A stretch of DNA of 64,000 nucleotides from Hawksworthiomyces lignivorus. Its lineage: Eukaryota; Ascomycota; Sordariomycetes; Ophiostomatales; Ophiostomataceae. The stretch spans positions 868,001-932,000 of the forward strand of contig NTMA01000003.1 in NCBI GenBank assembly GCA_002917075.1, written 5' to 3'. Shown here one piece after another: positions 33,457 to 44,197 of this stretch. Each line of letters opens with the position of its first letter. Position 1 is the first letter of the stretch. The notes under the pieces were generated by a model, which was not told where the DNA came from, made no database searches, and saw only the letters and a list, made by a program, of their open reading frames with translations. Made by a program: the position numbers and the translations under genes.

Positions 33457-36400
33457 CTAAGCAGGGCCCGACAGTCCGTCTGGTGCGTTGTATACGCCAA
33501 AGCCGCCCTCCTCGGCGCTCTTGTCCGTCTTCCACATGCCGTTGAGCATCGGGCACAACCTGATTTGGCGGCGATGTCAGTCTGCTGAAATACCTCGACA
33601 AAAAATAGAAAACTCGAGACGGGGAGAAAGGTGCTCACTTCTTGTTGGTCTTGATATGACCCTGCAGACCGCAGTTGGCGCACTTGCGCGTTGTGCCGCC
33701 GCGCTCGATGGACGGGGCCGGCGAGTCCGGGTCGCCGTCGTGGATCTGCTGCTGCAGCGCCTTCTGCTTCTCGCGGGCGTGCCGCCGCTCCTTGTTTCGG
33801 TTCAGGCGGGCCTCTTCGGATTCGAGACTGCAAGAGAAGAGTCATATTAGTACAAAGAACGCATGTGACTAAGGCGCGCATGGAACATACCGCTGCATCA
33901 AGACGCGATCGTAGTCGAGGTTGCCCGTCGGCTTCACGGAATAAGGACTGCAGAGTGATTGGTTAGCTTTCCATTTCATCTGGCATCACACATGGGATAA
34001 AAAGGAAAAAGAGCACGAACTCGATCTTCTCCATGTCGAGCGAGGCGCGCTGCCGCATGTACTGTGCGATGACGCCGGCGTCGTGGACGATCTCGGTCTT
34101 GGTGTAGGTCTGGCCGGTCTTGTCGTCGCGGTAGGTGCGGGTGATGCGCAGCTTGCGCTTCTCGGGGGCCAGCGACATGCTGGGCTTGCTGAACTGGCTG
34201 ATGCTGTCGTCGGCGTGGTGGACGGCGGACGCAGCAGCCGTGGGCGCCGGCGTGGGCGGCTCCTTTCCTCCGGCGGCGTTGAAGCGGTCGTCCTCGTCGT
34301 CCTGGGGCTGGACGTCCTCGTCGTCGTGCGGGGTGTCGTCCTGCAGGGTGGCGCGCTGGGAGGCCCAGATCTTGCGGATGGCGTCGTTGTAGAGGGCGTC
34401 CTGCTTCTTGACGTTGTAGAGGTGGCCGTTGTTGGCCTTGCGCTCGCGCTCCATGGCGTCGGCGGACGTGGCGGCGGGGCCCTGGATGGCGCCCATGAAG
34501 CCACCCTTCATAGAGGTGCGGATGAAGCTGAAGCCGAGGCCGCGGCCGGTGGGGTCGCCGGCGCCGTGCAGCTGCAGCATGGCCTTGCCGGCGCAGGCGT
34601 CGATGAAGGACTTGGTCGTCTTCCACGGCACCATGTTCATGGCCAGGTTCTCCTTGTCGTTCTCGTCGTCGACGTCTTCCAGCGCCGCGCTGTCGTCCAG
34701 CTGGTAGCCGTTCTGGGCCAGCTCGTTCTGGCCGACCTGCATGGCGTCGTGCAGGCACACCTCGTCGGGCTTGATCATGCTGTTGATGGCGGCCAGGTCC
34801 ATCAGCGCGTCGCTGGGCTTGAGCCCCCACGTCTTGGACTCCTTGTCGTAGTGCAAGAACTCCTTGAGCTTCTGGCGGTTCTGCGCGTCGTTGGAGTCCT
34901 TGACGTGCGCGGTGATGTCGGACAGCGAGACGGACCCGTTCTTGGCGATCATGCGGTAGGCGACCATCTTGAGGCGGTTCTTGCTGAGGGCGGTGACTTT
35001 CCGCGAGTGCGGCCCCGGCACCTCGGCCAGCGGGAAGGTCTGGCCGACGACGAATAGGTGGTCGATCTTGCGCAGGTAGTACGAGGTGCCGTCCTGGCTG
35101 GTGTGGGTGCGGCCGAACAGGAAGTCGGTCGGCCGGGCCTGGTGCTTGAAGATAGGCGCGTGGAACATGGGATTGTGGATGGTGGGGACGGTCTCGCCGG
35201 GGTCGACGGACCCAAAGTTGGAAAAGGGCGACTTGTCCTCGGGCAGCAGAAACGAAATCTCGCCAATCTCGGGCTTGGCGGGCTTCTCCTCGTCACCCTT
35301 GGACTTGCGGCGGTAGTAGTTGATGATCTTGTTGCCCATGCCAAAGTTGGACAGGACGGTGGGGATCTCCTCGCTGTACTCGAACAGCACGGCGGTGGAG
35401 TTGTCGCCGAGCGACATGTCCTTGGACTGGGCGAAGATCTCCTGGACCTTTTTGAACTTCCAGTCGCGCTTGGCGACCTTGTGCAGCCTGGCCATGCGCA
35501 CGGGGAAGCCGATGCCCTTGTTGACCTTGAGCTGGGGCCGGTGGTAGTCGTGGGGCTCGGGCCCGTAGCGGGTGATGGCGTAGTAGGGCCACAGCAGCTT
35601 GAGGGCGGGCATGCTGTGCTCGACCTGGATGTTGCTGTGCTGGGCGCGCACGCGATTCTGGTGGTTCTCCTTGAGCTGCTCGTAGGCCTGGTCGTTGGAG
35701 TAGTTGAAGCGCGACGCCAGGTCGCGCACCCGCCGGCCGCCGCCGCTCTGCAGGCCCTTTTGGTTCGTGCCCGCCAGCTTGGCGCGCTTGGGGTCGCGGT
35801 CGTTCTCGCCGTCGTCCAGCAGCAACCGGTGGTCGGACATATCGAGGTAGACGCGCTTGGCCGCGCGGATGGTCGCGTCCTGATAGGAGTCGAAGTTGGG
35901 GGCGACGTAGCGCGGGAGCGCCGGCAGGCCGTGCTCGGTGATGATCTTGCGCCGTTTAGCGGCTGGCGCAGAGGCCGACGAGCCCAGGATCTCCCGCTCC
36001 CACTCGTCTTGCTCGTCCATATCGTCGTCGGCGGCGGCGCCACGCCCCGCTCTCTTCGTCCCGGCCGCGGTCGCGGCCTTGTCGTCTTCGGGCGGCGGCG
36101 TCAGGGGCGTGACGATGTCGTTCCAGTCGGCGCAGACGATGGCAAAGTCCTTGAGCTGGAAGCCGCCGACGGGCACGTCGTCGTCGTCGTCGTCGGCGCC
36201 AAAGGGGTCGCGGAAGATGTTGCCGTTGTCCTCGTCCTTGGCCTCGGGCACCAGCAGCGAGACGAAGCCCCGCGCGGCGGCCTCGGCGATCTTGTGCTGG
36301 AGGCTCGCCTGGGCGGGGCCCGGGATGCGGAACAGCTTCTCCTGGTCGGCGTCGAACTCGAGGCTGAGCTTTGTGGGGATGAGCGGCTTGGGCGGCTTGG

Positions 36401-37151
36401 CGGGCTTCTTTTCTGTGAGGTAGAGCGGCTTCGGCGCCAGCTGCTCGTTGAAGTTGAGGATCTTGCCCTTCTCGAAGGACGGGAAGGCCATTTTGACTAG
36501 GTCGACCAGGTTCTCGGCGACTGGGGGGATGTTGGGGTCCTGGTTGGCGTCGCGGCCGTAGTCTTCCGGAAAGTTTAGGGCCCGGTCGCTGTCGGTCACG
36601 ACATAGGGGTCGTTGGCGGCCGGCGACGGGGAGCGGCCGCCAGCGCGGTTGCTCCCGCCGTCGTCCAGGTCCATCTCGTCGGCGGTCTTGTCTTTGGCGG
36701 CCGCTACACCTTTAGCGGCTGCAGCACCAGCTGCACCGCCAGCAGCAGCCGCTGCATCGTCGTCATCGTGGTCTGGCCCAGGCAGCGAGAGGTGGAACCC
36801 GCCGGCGTGCGTGGGCGAGGATAGCTGGTCGCCGAAGAGGTCGTCGGTCTCGTGGCTCGTGCCGGTGTCATCGGTGAGGCCGGGAACCTCGGCGGAGGTG
36901 CCGCCTGTGGCCTCCTCCTCGTCGGGCAGATCGTCGTCGCTGATGTCCTCAAAGTCCTCGGCGTCGTCGGCCTTGCCCTCCTGGCTGAACTTCATGTTCA
37001 GTAGGTCCGCCGGCAGGCTGCCGCCCTCGGTCCCCTGCTGGCTGCCGCTGAGCAGCTGGACGATGGCCTCGTCATCCTCGTTTGCTGTGCGCTTCCAGTC
37101 GTCCTCGTTGAAGGACGCGAACTCGCGCGAGTCGTCTGTGGTTGCGGGCAT
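33457..37151 (-). CDS. TAF1: TAF1, largest subunit of TFIID
   Basis: Four exons, 37151-34021, 33947-33891, 33827-33639 and 33559-33457, give 1159 residues. The N-terminus (REFASFNEDDWKR) and acidic first 200 residues are typical. The central DUF3591/HAT-like domain covers about 480-940 (for example LLWPYYAITRYGPEPHDYHRP and GRGLGFSFIRTS). Near the C-terminus is a basic helix (RLNRNKERRHAREKQKALQ) and a zinc knuckle with C1112, C1115, H1120 and C1128, ending GVYNAPDGLSGPA. As in other fungal TAF1 proteins, no bromodomain follows. TAF1 scaffolds TFIID on core promoters with TBP and TAF7. The first donor is the unusual GTTCGT, forced by frame; branch CTAAC lies 13 nt from its acceptor. Confidence 0.93.
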
Positions 37152-37987
37152 TTTGATCGGCTGATCAGCGCGGGCGCACGCCCAAGTGCCGCTGGAGTCT
37201 GATGCTTCGCTGTTCGCTTCCGGGTTCCTCCCTCAGCAGCGTAGCACCACGAAAGAGGAGTTTCAGTCGGTCTAAATCATGGCAAGCGGGTTGGAGATGA
37301 TGGTTTCGACACTGCTCTTTGTTCACTCAGATGGAAAGTCGCAAAATGGGGAGCTTCGTGAAAAAAATTGGAGGGTCGCGAACTGCGCACCGCGCACCCC
37401 TGGTGTCGCGCAGTTGATCTAAAGATGATGAAAATAACGATCTGGGTCGAAAATACTCTGCTTCGAGCATGCGCAGAATGATGACAGCCGGGGTGAGAGG
37501 GGGTGCAGTGAGAGGACAGATGGGTAATAAATAGGTGGAGATGTGAAGTTGGAGGCATTTCGAGATTGTGAATCGAAATTCTAGGCAGTCGGCAGGCGGA
37601 GACGGTCGCGCTCCTGCCGATGCGCTAATAAAAAGTGGGGTGAATGATGTGACATATGATTGGTTGGCCTCGCTGACTACAAATACAGTATTATATACAC
37701 AGTGTATGTGTTAACTTTTGGAAATACGCACTGTCCTTGCATCATTTACTTCACCATGATATCAAGCAACGCGAGCTGATGAGACTGCACAGAGTCTGCA
37801 TTGACTATGTACATATTGACTACATATTCAATAGCACAGAGGCTTTACATAGCCTTGGATGGACACATTAATGGACACATGGATGAGGTTCGTGACAAAC
37901 GTGTGTGGTTTCTCTTGTGGCTTAACTCATAAATGCCACTGAGATGTATCATGTATTGTTTTTTTTTCTTGAGAATCTCTCTGAAAA
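37152..37987. other. Spacer TAF1 upstream / NOG2 downstream
   Basis: No gene. Contains the TAF1 promoter and leader (37152-37600) and NOG2 3' sequence. Nothing else recognised. Confidence 0.5.
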
Positions 37988-40887
37988 CTACCGTTTCTGT
38001 CGTTTCGTTCTGCTCTTTTGTACCAGTCTTGGAGGAGGGCTGTCGTCTTCACTTGATGCAGACTCTCGTACATCTGCTTCTTCTGCTTTCTCGTCTTCGT
38101 TATTCTCGTTCTCTCCCTCGCCTACGTCGCTGTCCTCGTCGCTTATACTGCCGAGGGATATCAGGTCATCCTCATCATCGTCATCGTCGTCGTCAGAGTC
38201 TTCGAGGTAGCTTGGCGCGCTGTCGCTGCCGAAACCGTCAAACTCCTCTTCCTCGTCCTCTGCATCCTTCTTCTCAGCGCTCTCTGCTCCTGCGTCGCCG
38301 GCCTCGGCGCTACCGGGCGTCGTCGACGCGGCAGGCTCGCCTTCTTGGTCGTCCCGCTTGCGCTTCTTGGGCATCTCGCCCAGGCGGCCGCCGCGGGTGG
38401 CCTCCTTGCCGTCCGCCTCGTCGTCAGCCGCGAGCTCCGGCGGCGCTGTGAACCACGGGATCTTGCCGCGCAGAAAGTCGTTGAGGACGATGCGCGCCAT
38501 GCCATCGACGTCGGCCTCGCCGCCGCCCAACAGGCGCCCGCGCTTGCGCGACAGCTGCTCTAAGAAGTCGACTGGGTCTGACCAGTCCTTTAGCTCGTAT
38601 GTCCGCGCAAGGTGGTGCTTCTTTGTCCGCTTAAGGACAGCGCCAATGTATTGCGCAGGGTTGTAGACTGGAGGAGAAAAACACGTTAGCATGGTCTTGC
38701 TGATGGATTTCGTTTTCGTAAAAAAAACTAAACGTACTCTTTTCTGTTCGCACGGCACCACGAAGGAGGATATCTTCGGCCGTAGCATGAGAATCTGGGG
38801 GGACAATGCCAGGGCAGTCAATCAGGTAGATTCTCTTCATCTATGCAGCAAATGGAGTTAGTGACAAGGTATAGCGATATTGGGAGAGCCATTCTTGTTG
38901 AACGTACCAGTCGGACAAACTGCCAGACTTTCGTCTCGCCCGGGATGGGGGCGACGTTGCACGTCTTCTTGCCCAGCAGCGTGTTGAGCACAGAGCTCTT
39001 GCCGACGTTGGGGTAGCCGACCAGACCGACGCTGATCTGCTTGCGGTCTGCATGGAGGGCCGAGAACTGCCTCAGGAGGGAGATCAAGGAGCCCTTTCCG
39101 AAAGGATTTGTCACCGACGCTCGGAACGCGCATGTTGGTACGGTCTTCTGCAGCGTCTTGACCCAGCGTGCCTATTGCCACAGTCAGCTTGGCTGTTCTT
39201 TCACAGAACGTGCATAAGAGCTGCGCTCTCGTCGACTGAAAGAAAGAAATATGATAAACGAAGGAATGTCTGTATCACTACTAAGAAATTCCGCTAGGTG
39301 GTGGCCAAGGAAAGAAGCCTCTCCGGCACAGCAGATTTCAACTCATCGCGATGCAAAGGTTCGTTCTCGGATAGACTCCCAAGACGGTAGCTATCATCCA
39401 ACACAATGAACATGAAAAGATCAAGGGTTGTGAGAACTGAATAGTCGATCTCCCAATGTTGTAACGGAAGCCTCCCATAGGTGCAAATAAAATTGCATTG
39501 TGGAAGTGTTCCTGACTTGAACATTGGGGGCCATGTGATGGAACAGAAAAGGGGGAATGGGTAGAGGAGCAAAAGTGATAACAGAAGCAAAGTGATGGTA
39601 GAACGATAGAGATGAGCGAGCATCAACTTACAGCAACACCAGAGGGAACTAGGTCACACTGAGTAAAGCGTTAGCAATTTGTTATGCGAGAAAGCAAAAA
39701 GAAGAAAGGTATCAAGGCGAGAAGAGAAAGACAAAAGAAACTTACTTTGTTCAGGATATAAATAAGGTGTTTCTGGAGGGGGAGAGACAAAGGTTAGTGA
39801 ATGGTCAGGGGCCCGCAAGAAGACTTCACTCAAAAAGGGTGAACTCGACGAACATGTGGCGCCTCTTTGCGCAGATAGTCGTGAATACTCCGGCAAGTCG
39901 TGCCGATGGGGTCCCGGGCGTCCAGGACGTGGATGATGACATCGGACGAGTCGATGGTGCGGTACAGCTCGTTCCAGATGCGGCGGCTCTGGCCCTTGGC
40001 GAAGACGGGCTCCATCAGGGCGGACCGGTCGGGGGCTTCCTCCTCCTCGCGGCCAATCTCGGGCGGCACGAAGTCGATGTCGTCGACCTCGGCGGCGGCG
40101 GCGTCGCCCTCGCCGCCCTCGGCGTCGTTTCCGCCGGCGCTGCCGCCGGCGCCCGCACCCAGCAGGCCATTCTGCAGCAGGGCAGTACGGCGGTCCTTGT
40201 AGGAGCTGATGCTCTGGCGGGCGGTGTCGGCCAGGTCGTCGACTGTGCTAAAGTTCTTCATGGTGATGCGCTTGCGCGTGGCCTTGCTGCCGAAGACGTC
40301 GGCGAAGGAGTCGGCCAGGACGGGCCGCTGCTTGGTGGCCGACGTCTCGTCGTGGATCAGCGACATGGGCAGCTTGGCGCTCTTGAGCAGGAAGCGGTTG
40401 GGGTCCTTGGCCTGCTCGGCCATGGCGGTGCGGAAGGCGTCCAGGCTCTGCTGGCTGATGACGCGCGAGTTCTGGAACCACTTGCGGTTGGGCTCGATGA
40501 CGGCCGTGGGCACGTCGCGGCTCTGGAAGGCCGCCGCCTTGGTGATGTTGCCATTGGCATCACGCTGCGCCTTGCCCTCTTTATAGACGTTGAGCTGCCT
40601 GACCTTTTCTGCAGAGGCAGACGTGTCAGCATTTTGTTCTCTTCCGCTCGGATTATCCCTCTGTCTTTCCGTCCTGGCATTCCAAGACTAGAGCAAGAGA
40701 GATTGGAGCCGCATGGAGAGGCAATAAAGAACAAAGAACCAGAGAACAAGAGACCAAAAAAAAAAAAAGAATCAAAGGATCACATACTGGCTGACCGGTA
40801 GAAGTTCTCGCCCTTCACCCGAATATTGCCGTCACTTGTCTTGCCCTCACGGGCACGACGGCTGGACTCTTTCTTGCCTGTTCCCAT
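37988..40887 (-). CDS. NOG2: NOG2/NUG2 nucleolar GTPase of 60S ribosome assembly
   Basis: Seven exons: 40887-40788, 40608-39854, 39772-39746, 39658-39632, 39171-38908, 38840-38738 and 38667-37988. They encode 651 residues. The GTPase motifs are circularly permuted, as in the YlqF/Nog2 family: G4 NKCDLVP (293-299, split by an intron), G1 GYPNVGKS (355-362), G2 region GETKVW and G3 DCPGI (399-403). Upstream lies the NGP1 N-terminal domain ([17 protein letters not shown]). The tail is acidic and Lys-rich. Nog2 binds pre-60S particles, occupies the Nmd3 site and is released by GTP hydrolysis before export. Exons 3 and 4 are only 27 nt each. The donor of intron 2 is best placed at GTTCGT after APH; a second in-frame choice 6 nt later would add two residues. 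Divergent from mS26. Confidence 0.93.
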
Positions 40888-41377
40888 CTTTGCAGCTCCT
40901 GTGGACTTTGGTGGTGTGCCGCGTTTGTCGAGAGAAGAGGGAGTGGAAAGGAATGAGGAAGAGAAAAAGAAGAGGAGGATTTTGCGGCAGTTCTTCTGCT
41001 TCAGCTTTTTTTCTTTCCCTTTTTTTTTTTTTTTTCTTCTTATCCACTCTATCGCTGATAATAAAATTTTAGTGGGGCAAAGGGACACTGATGGAGAGCG
41101 CTATAGGGGGAAAAGATAGCGGACATTAGTGGATATTAGTGGACTTTTGGTAGGTCCATCAGTTGGCTGGTGGCTGGGAGCAGCTGCTGTAAGACCCACT
41201 TTAATTGTTCAGTCTCAGCGGAGCGGGAAATACATTGATCCACACCAGAATTTCTCAATTGGTCGACAGAGAGTAAAGCAATTTTCTGCTGCATCACGAA
41301 ACTTCGTCAGAGAACGGAGGCAGCGAGCTTCGTTTTTACTCTCCTCTCACGCACGACCTGGGCTCCTCACACATATA
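40888..41377. promoter_or_regulatory. Divergent promoter region NOG2 / mS26
   Basis: A 490-bp spacer between the two start codons, with an A/T tract at about 40990-41040 (T run 41018-41034) and no open frame of interest. It probably serves both genes, which both act in ribosome production. Confidence 0.5.
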
Positions 41378-42439
41378 ATGGCGCCACGGTCAATATTGCC
41401 GACGGGCCTGCTAAGGCACCGAGCCGGTAGGAGCAGCCCCGCCTGCTCTTCTCTCGCCCTCCGGCCAGCAGCAGCCGCAGCGAGCCGGACCGTTTCGTCG
41501 ACAGCGTCACGCGATGCCTCTTCGGCGCCCAGCAAGAGCGCCACCTCCGCCAGCAGCACAGACTCGGCCCCGCCCCAGGTGCCGCCGGTGTCCCCCCGCT
41601 ACATCCAGATCCCCACCCCGCCCCAGTCCGAGGAGGTGCGCCGGCCGCCGCACCGGGGCCACCTGCCGGTGCCGCGCGACGTGTTCTACGAGCGGCGCAA
41701 GCCGAACACCGCCGATCCAGAGGCGGCGGCCAAGCCCAAGAAGTCGGACGCCGCCGCCTGGACCGCTCGGGCAGCGCCGCTGTCGCGGGTGGAGGCGGCG
41801 GCCGAGGCGCCGCAGACGGACCGGGCAGCGTGGCGGCGCAGCATGGCGGCCAGCCGGCGCGAGAGCCTGCAGAGCGGCCTGGCGGGGCTGTGGGAGCGGC
41901 AGCAGCGGCAGCAGCGGCGGGAGCGGGCGCGGGCGGAGAACGTGGCCAACCGCAACCGGCGGGCGGCGCTGTTCAAGCCCGAGGGCCGCGACGACGTGCT
42001 GACGCGCCCGACGGTGCGCCTGGTCACGGCCGAGGGCACGGCCGTCGTGCGCGACCCGGAGCGCCACGCGCGCCAGGCCGCCAGCGCCGCCCGCACGGCC
42101 GCGCTGGCGCAGTCGCGGCGCGAGGCCCGCCGCGACGCCCTCATGGAGCTGTACCAGGCGGCCGGCAAGTTCATCGTGGACGAGGCCGAGCTGGCCGCCC
42201 GCGTCGACGAGCTCTTCCGCCCCGACTACTTCAAGGAGGAGGGCTACAGCTACGGCACCGTCAACGCCGAGAACATCTGGGACGTCGTCGGCAAGCCCCC
42301 CACCGTCTTGGACATGATGAGCGGCATCACCCGCACCGAGACCAAGCTCTACGACGCCCGCCGCACAGAGGTCGACCGCACCACCAAGCGCCAGAAGCTG
42401 GTCGCCGAGGCCCTGACCGGTGGCAAGATGCCCGTATAG
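41378..42439 (+). CDS. Mitochondrial small-subunit ribosomal protein mS26 (Pet123-like)
   Basis: A single exon of 353 residues; ATG 41378 was chosen because the preceding in-frame codons contain no ATG and the protein then begins with a basic, Ser/Ala-rich presequence suited to mitochondrial import (MAPRSILPTGLLRHRAG). The segment PRYIQIPTPPQ...GHLPVPRDVFYERR (about 68-105) matches the start of fungal Pet123/mS26 proteins. A long basic coiled-coil-like region rich in Arg/Ala/Gln follows. The end has FRPDYFKEEGYSYGTVNAEN and a helix with TKLYDARRTEVDR. The identification rests on these motifs from memory and could be a related mitoribosomal protein. Confidence 0.65.
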   Translation: MAPRSILPTGLLRHRAGRSSPACSSLALRPAAAAASRTVSSTASRDASSAPSKSATSASSTDSAPPQVPPVSPRYIQIPTPPQSEEVRRPPHRGHLPVPRDVFYERRKPNTADPEAAAKPKKSDAAAWTARAAPLSRVEAAAEAPQTDRAAWRRSMAASRRESLQSGLAGLWERQQRQQRRERARAENVANRNRRAALFKPEGRDDVLTRPTVRLVTAEGTAVVRDPERHARQAASAARTAALAQSRREARRDALMELYQAAGKFIVDEAELAARVDELFRPDYFKEEGYSYGTVNAENIWDVVGKPPTVLDMMSGITRTETKLYDARRTEVDRTTKRQKLVAEALTGGKMPV

Positions 42440-42696
42440 GAGAGAGTACATGAAACAAAAAGGGGGAGGGAACAGAGTGCAGAAAAACTGCGATACATCT
42501 GGCGGGATGAGGACCGCCTCTCGCAGAACTGCCGAGGAGGGCGGATGGGCACAAGAAAAAGAAGCTTGGAAATGCGTCATGACCAAAAGCCCGCTTCTTT
42601 ATTTGTACACTTGTATAATATTATCTAAACATATGACCTTGATAAAAAAAATTACAACACCCTTTCAAATAAGGCAGCAGTTGAAGCACAAGGCGC

Positions 42697-43455
42697 TCAC
42701 ACGATGGTGAGCTCCGTCTCCTCCAGCGTCTTGGAGTGCAGCCGGATGGCCTCCTCGGCGGACGCCACCGCGTCCCAGGCGGCCTCGTCGCCCAGCCCGT
42801 AGAACTGCGCCGCCGCCTTCTTCTCACCCACGGCGATCTTGAACTTGCCCACGCGCTTGTGGGCGCCGGCCTCCCACGGCAGCCGCTGCAGCACCAGGCC
42901 CTCGGTGCAGCGGTCGCCGCCGGCGTTGCGCCAGATCTGCACGGACAGGCACAGGTCGTAGTCAAACACCGTCTCATTTCCGGCATAAATAAAGTTGATA
43001 ATATACGACGAGTGGCTGCTCGCCGAGACTGAATACGTGATGTAGTCGAACGGAATCTTGTCCGATCCGCGCACGTTCGCCGCCACTCGGAGCGAGGCCT
43101 CTCTGGATATGTGATTCCACAACATGATGCACAGGGGGCACTGTGCCTTCGCAGCATTGCGCAGCAAATCGAGCGACTTGTAGTGTGCATAGCGTTTATG
43201 GCGCGCCGGTGTCCACGAAACGCTCAGCTCGACATCGTCTGAGAATATCTTCTTGCACATCACGCAGAGACGGTATTCCAAGTCGCCCGCAGTTTCAAGA
43301 ACGCATTGTCCTGCCGGCTCAGCTGGGTCTTTATCAAAATCGGCCAGAACCGTGGGATTGTTCGAAATTTCCGCAAGAAATTTCCGGAAAGCTTCCAGGT
43401 CTGCGGAAGTGATCATGTCGGCCGCGAGGTCATCGCCCTGGAACGTGTGCGACAT
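42697..43455 (-). CDS. HET-protein-like N-terminal segment without HET domain
   Basis: A single frame of 252 residues with ATG at 43455. It carries the Cys pair LCVMCKKIF (about residues 63-70), then a HKRYAHYKSLDLLRNAAK helix and the pair CPLCIMLWNH, followed by a beta-rich stretch. This layout is what precedes the HET domain in many fungal heterokaryon-incompatibility proteins: two CxxC-like sites and an aromatic L-x-x-L-W motif. The frame stops soon after LHSKTLEETELTIV with no HET domain following, and no HET-domain motif was recognised downstream. It could be a stand-alone gene or a truncated relic. It ends 258 bp from the 3' end of mS26 and lies next to the NLR-like gene. Function unknown. 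Confidence 0.55.
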   Translation of the reverse strand: MSHTFQGDDLAADMITSADLEAFRKFLAEISNNPTVLADFDKDPAEPAGQCVLETAGDLEYRLCVMCKKIFSDDVELSVSWTPARHKRYAHYKSLDLLRNAAKAQCPLCIMLWNHISREASLRVAANVRGSDKIPFDYITYSVSASSHSSYIINFIYAGNETVFDYDLCLSVQIWRNAGGDRCTEGLVLQRLPWEAGAHKRVGKFKIAVGEKKAAAQFYGLGDEAAWDAVASAEEAIRLHSKTLEETELTIV

Positions 43456-44197
43456 GGCTGCTGTCGAAGTCGAGAGACTACCGGGTCACTTTTGTGTTCT
43501 CGGACAGCTCTTCCAAGTCATCTTGACAGTATTTGCAAACCACATCTTTGCTATCCACAAGAAATGCAGCTTCGAAGTATATAATAACAATATGGGCTTT
43601 GCGGCGGGTGTCATCTTTGCTTCAACACCGCACTGCTTTAAGTCGAACCATGATGAGCTGTCTAAGCCTCTTGAACTGTCGCGGGGCCGTTTGCGCCTCT
43701 CGGCCGCTATGCCGAAAAGGGAGCGCAACCTCCGAGGCATTCTTAATTTTGGACTGTGCGCCGCGGCAAGCCTGTCGCAGCAACGACATCTTTAGGTGTG
43801 CAGCCTTCACGAAAAAAAACATATGTGATGGCACTGGAACCGAAAGGGAGTTCTGTCGCTTTCAAGATGTGCGGCACTTTCATTCTTAGCAGCTATCTAA
43901 TATCTATCCCAGCCAGGTTGATCATGGCCGCATTTTGATACTAGCAACTACTGTATTATAGTGAGGACGAGGCAGATAAGGCTCCACGCCTCTACCTGCC
44001 AGCTGCCGCTTCTAGATTTACGTACACTAAGGGACTTGGTATGTGATGCCGAAGCGCATCGGCAAGGTCGGAATCTGCCTTAAAGAACGGTATTCCAGCC
44101 TCTCCTCGCCAATAGCCAAAAGCTCATCCGTAGTGGCAGCCTTGACTTTTCTAAGAGAAATAAACAAACTTATTACTGTAATTTCTAGAAAAGTGCC
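43456..44197. other. Spacer between HET-like gene and NLR-like gene
   Basis: Only short overlapping frames on both strands, none with a motif. It contains the 5' side of the HET-like gene and the 3' side of the NLR-like gene. Confidence 0.45.

Noticed and set aside
35058..36500. A 480-codon antisense frame across TAF1
   Set aside because: Shadow frame made of Val/Leu/Gly repeats; the TAF1 strand is conserved and spliced consistently.
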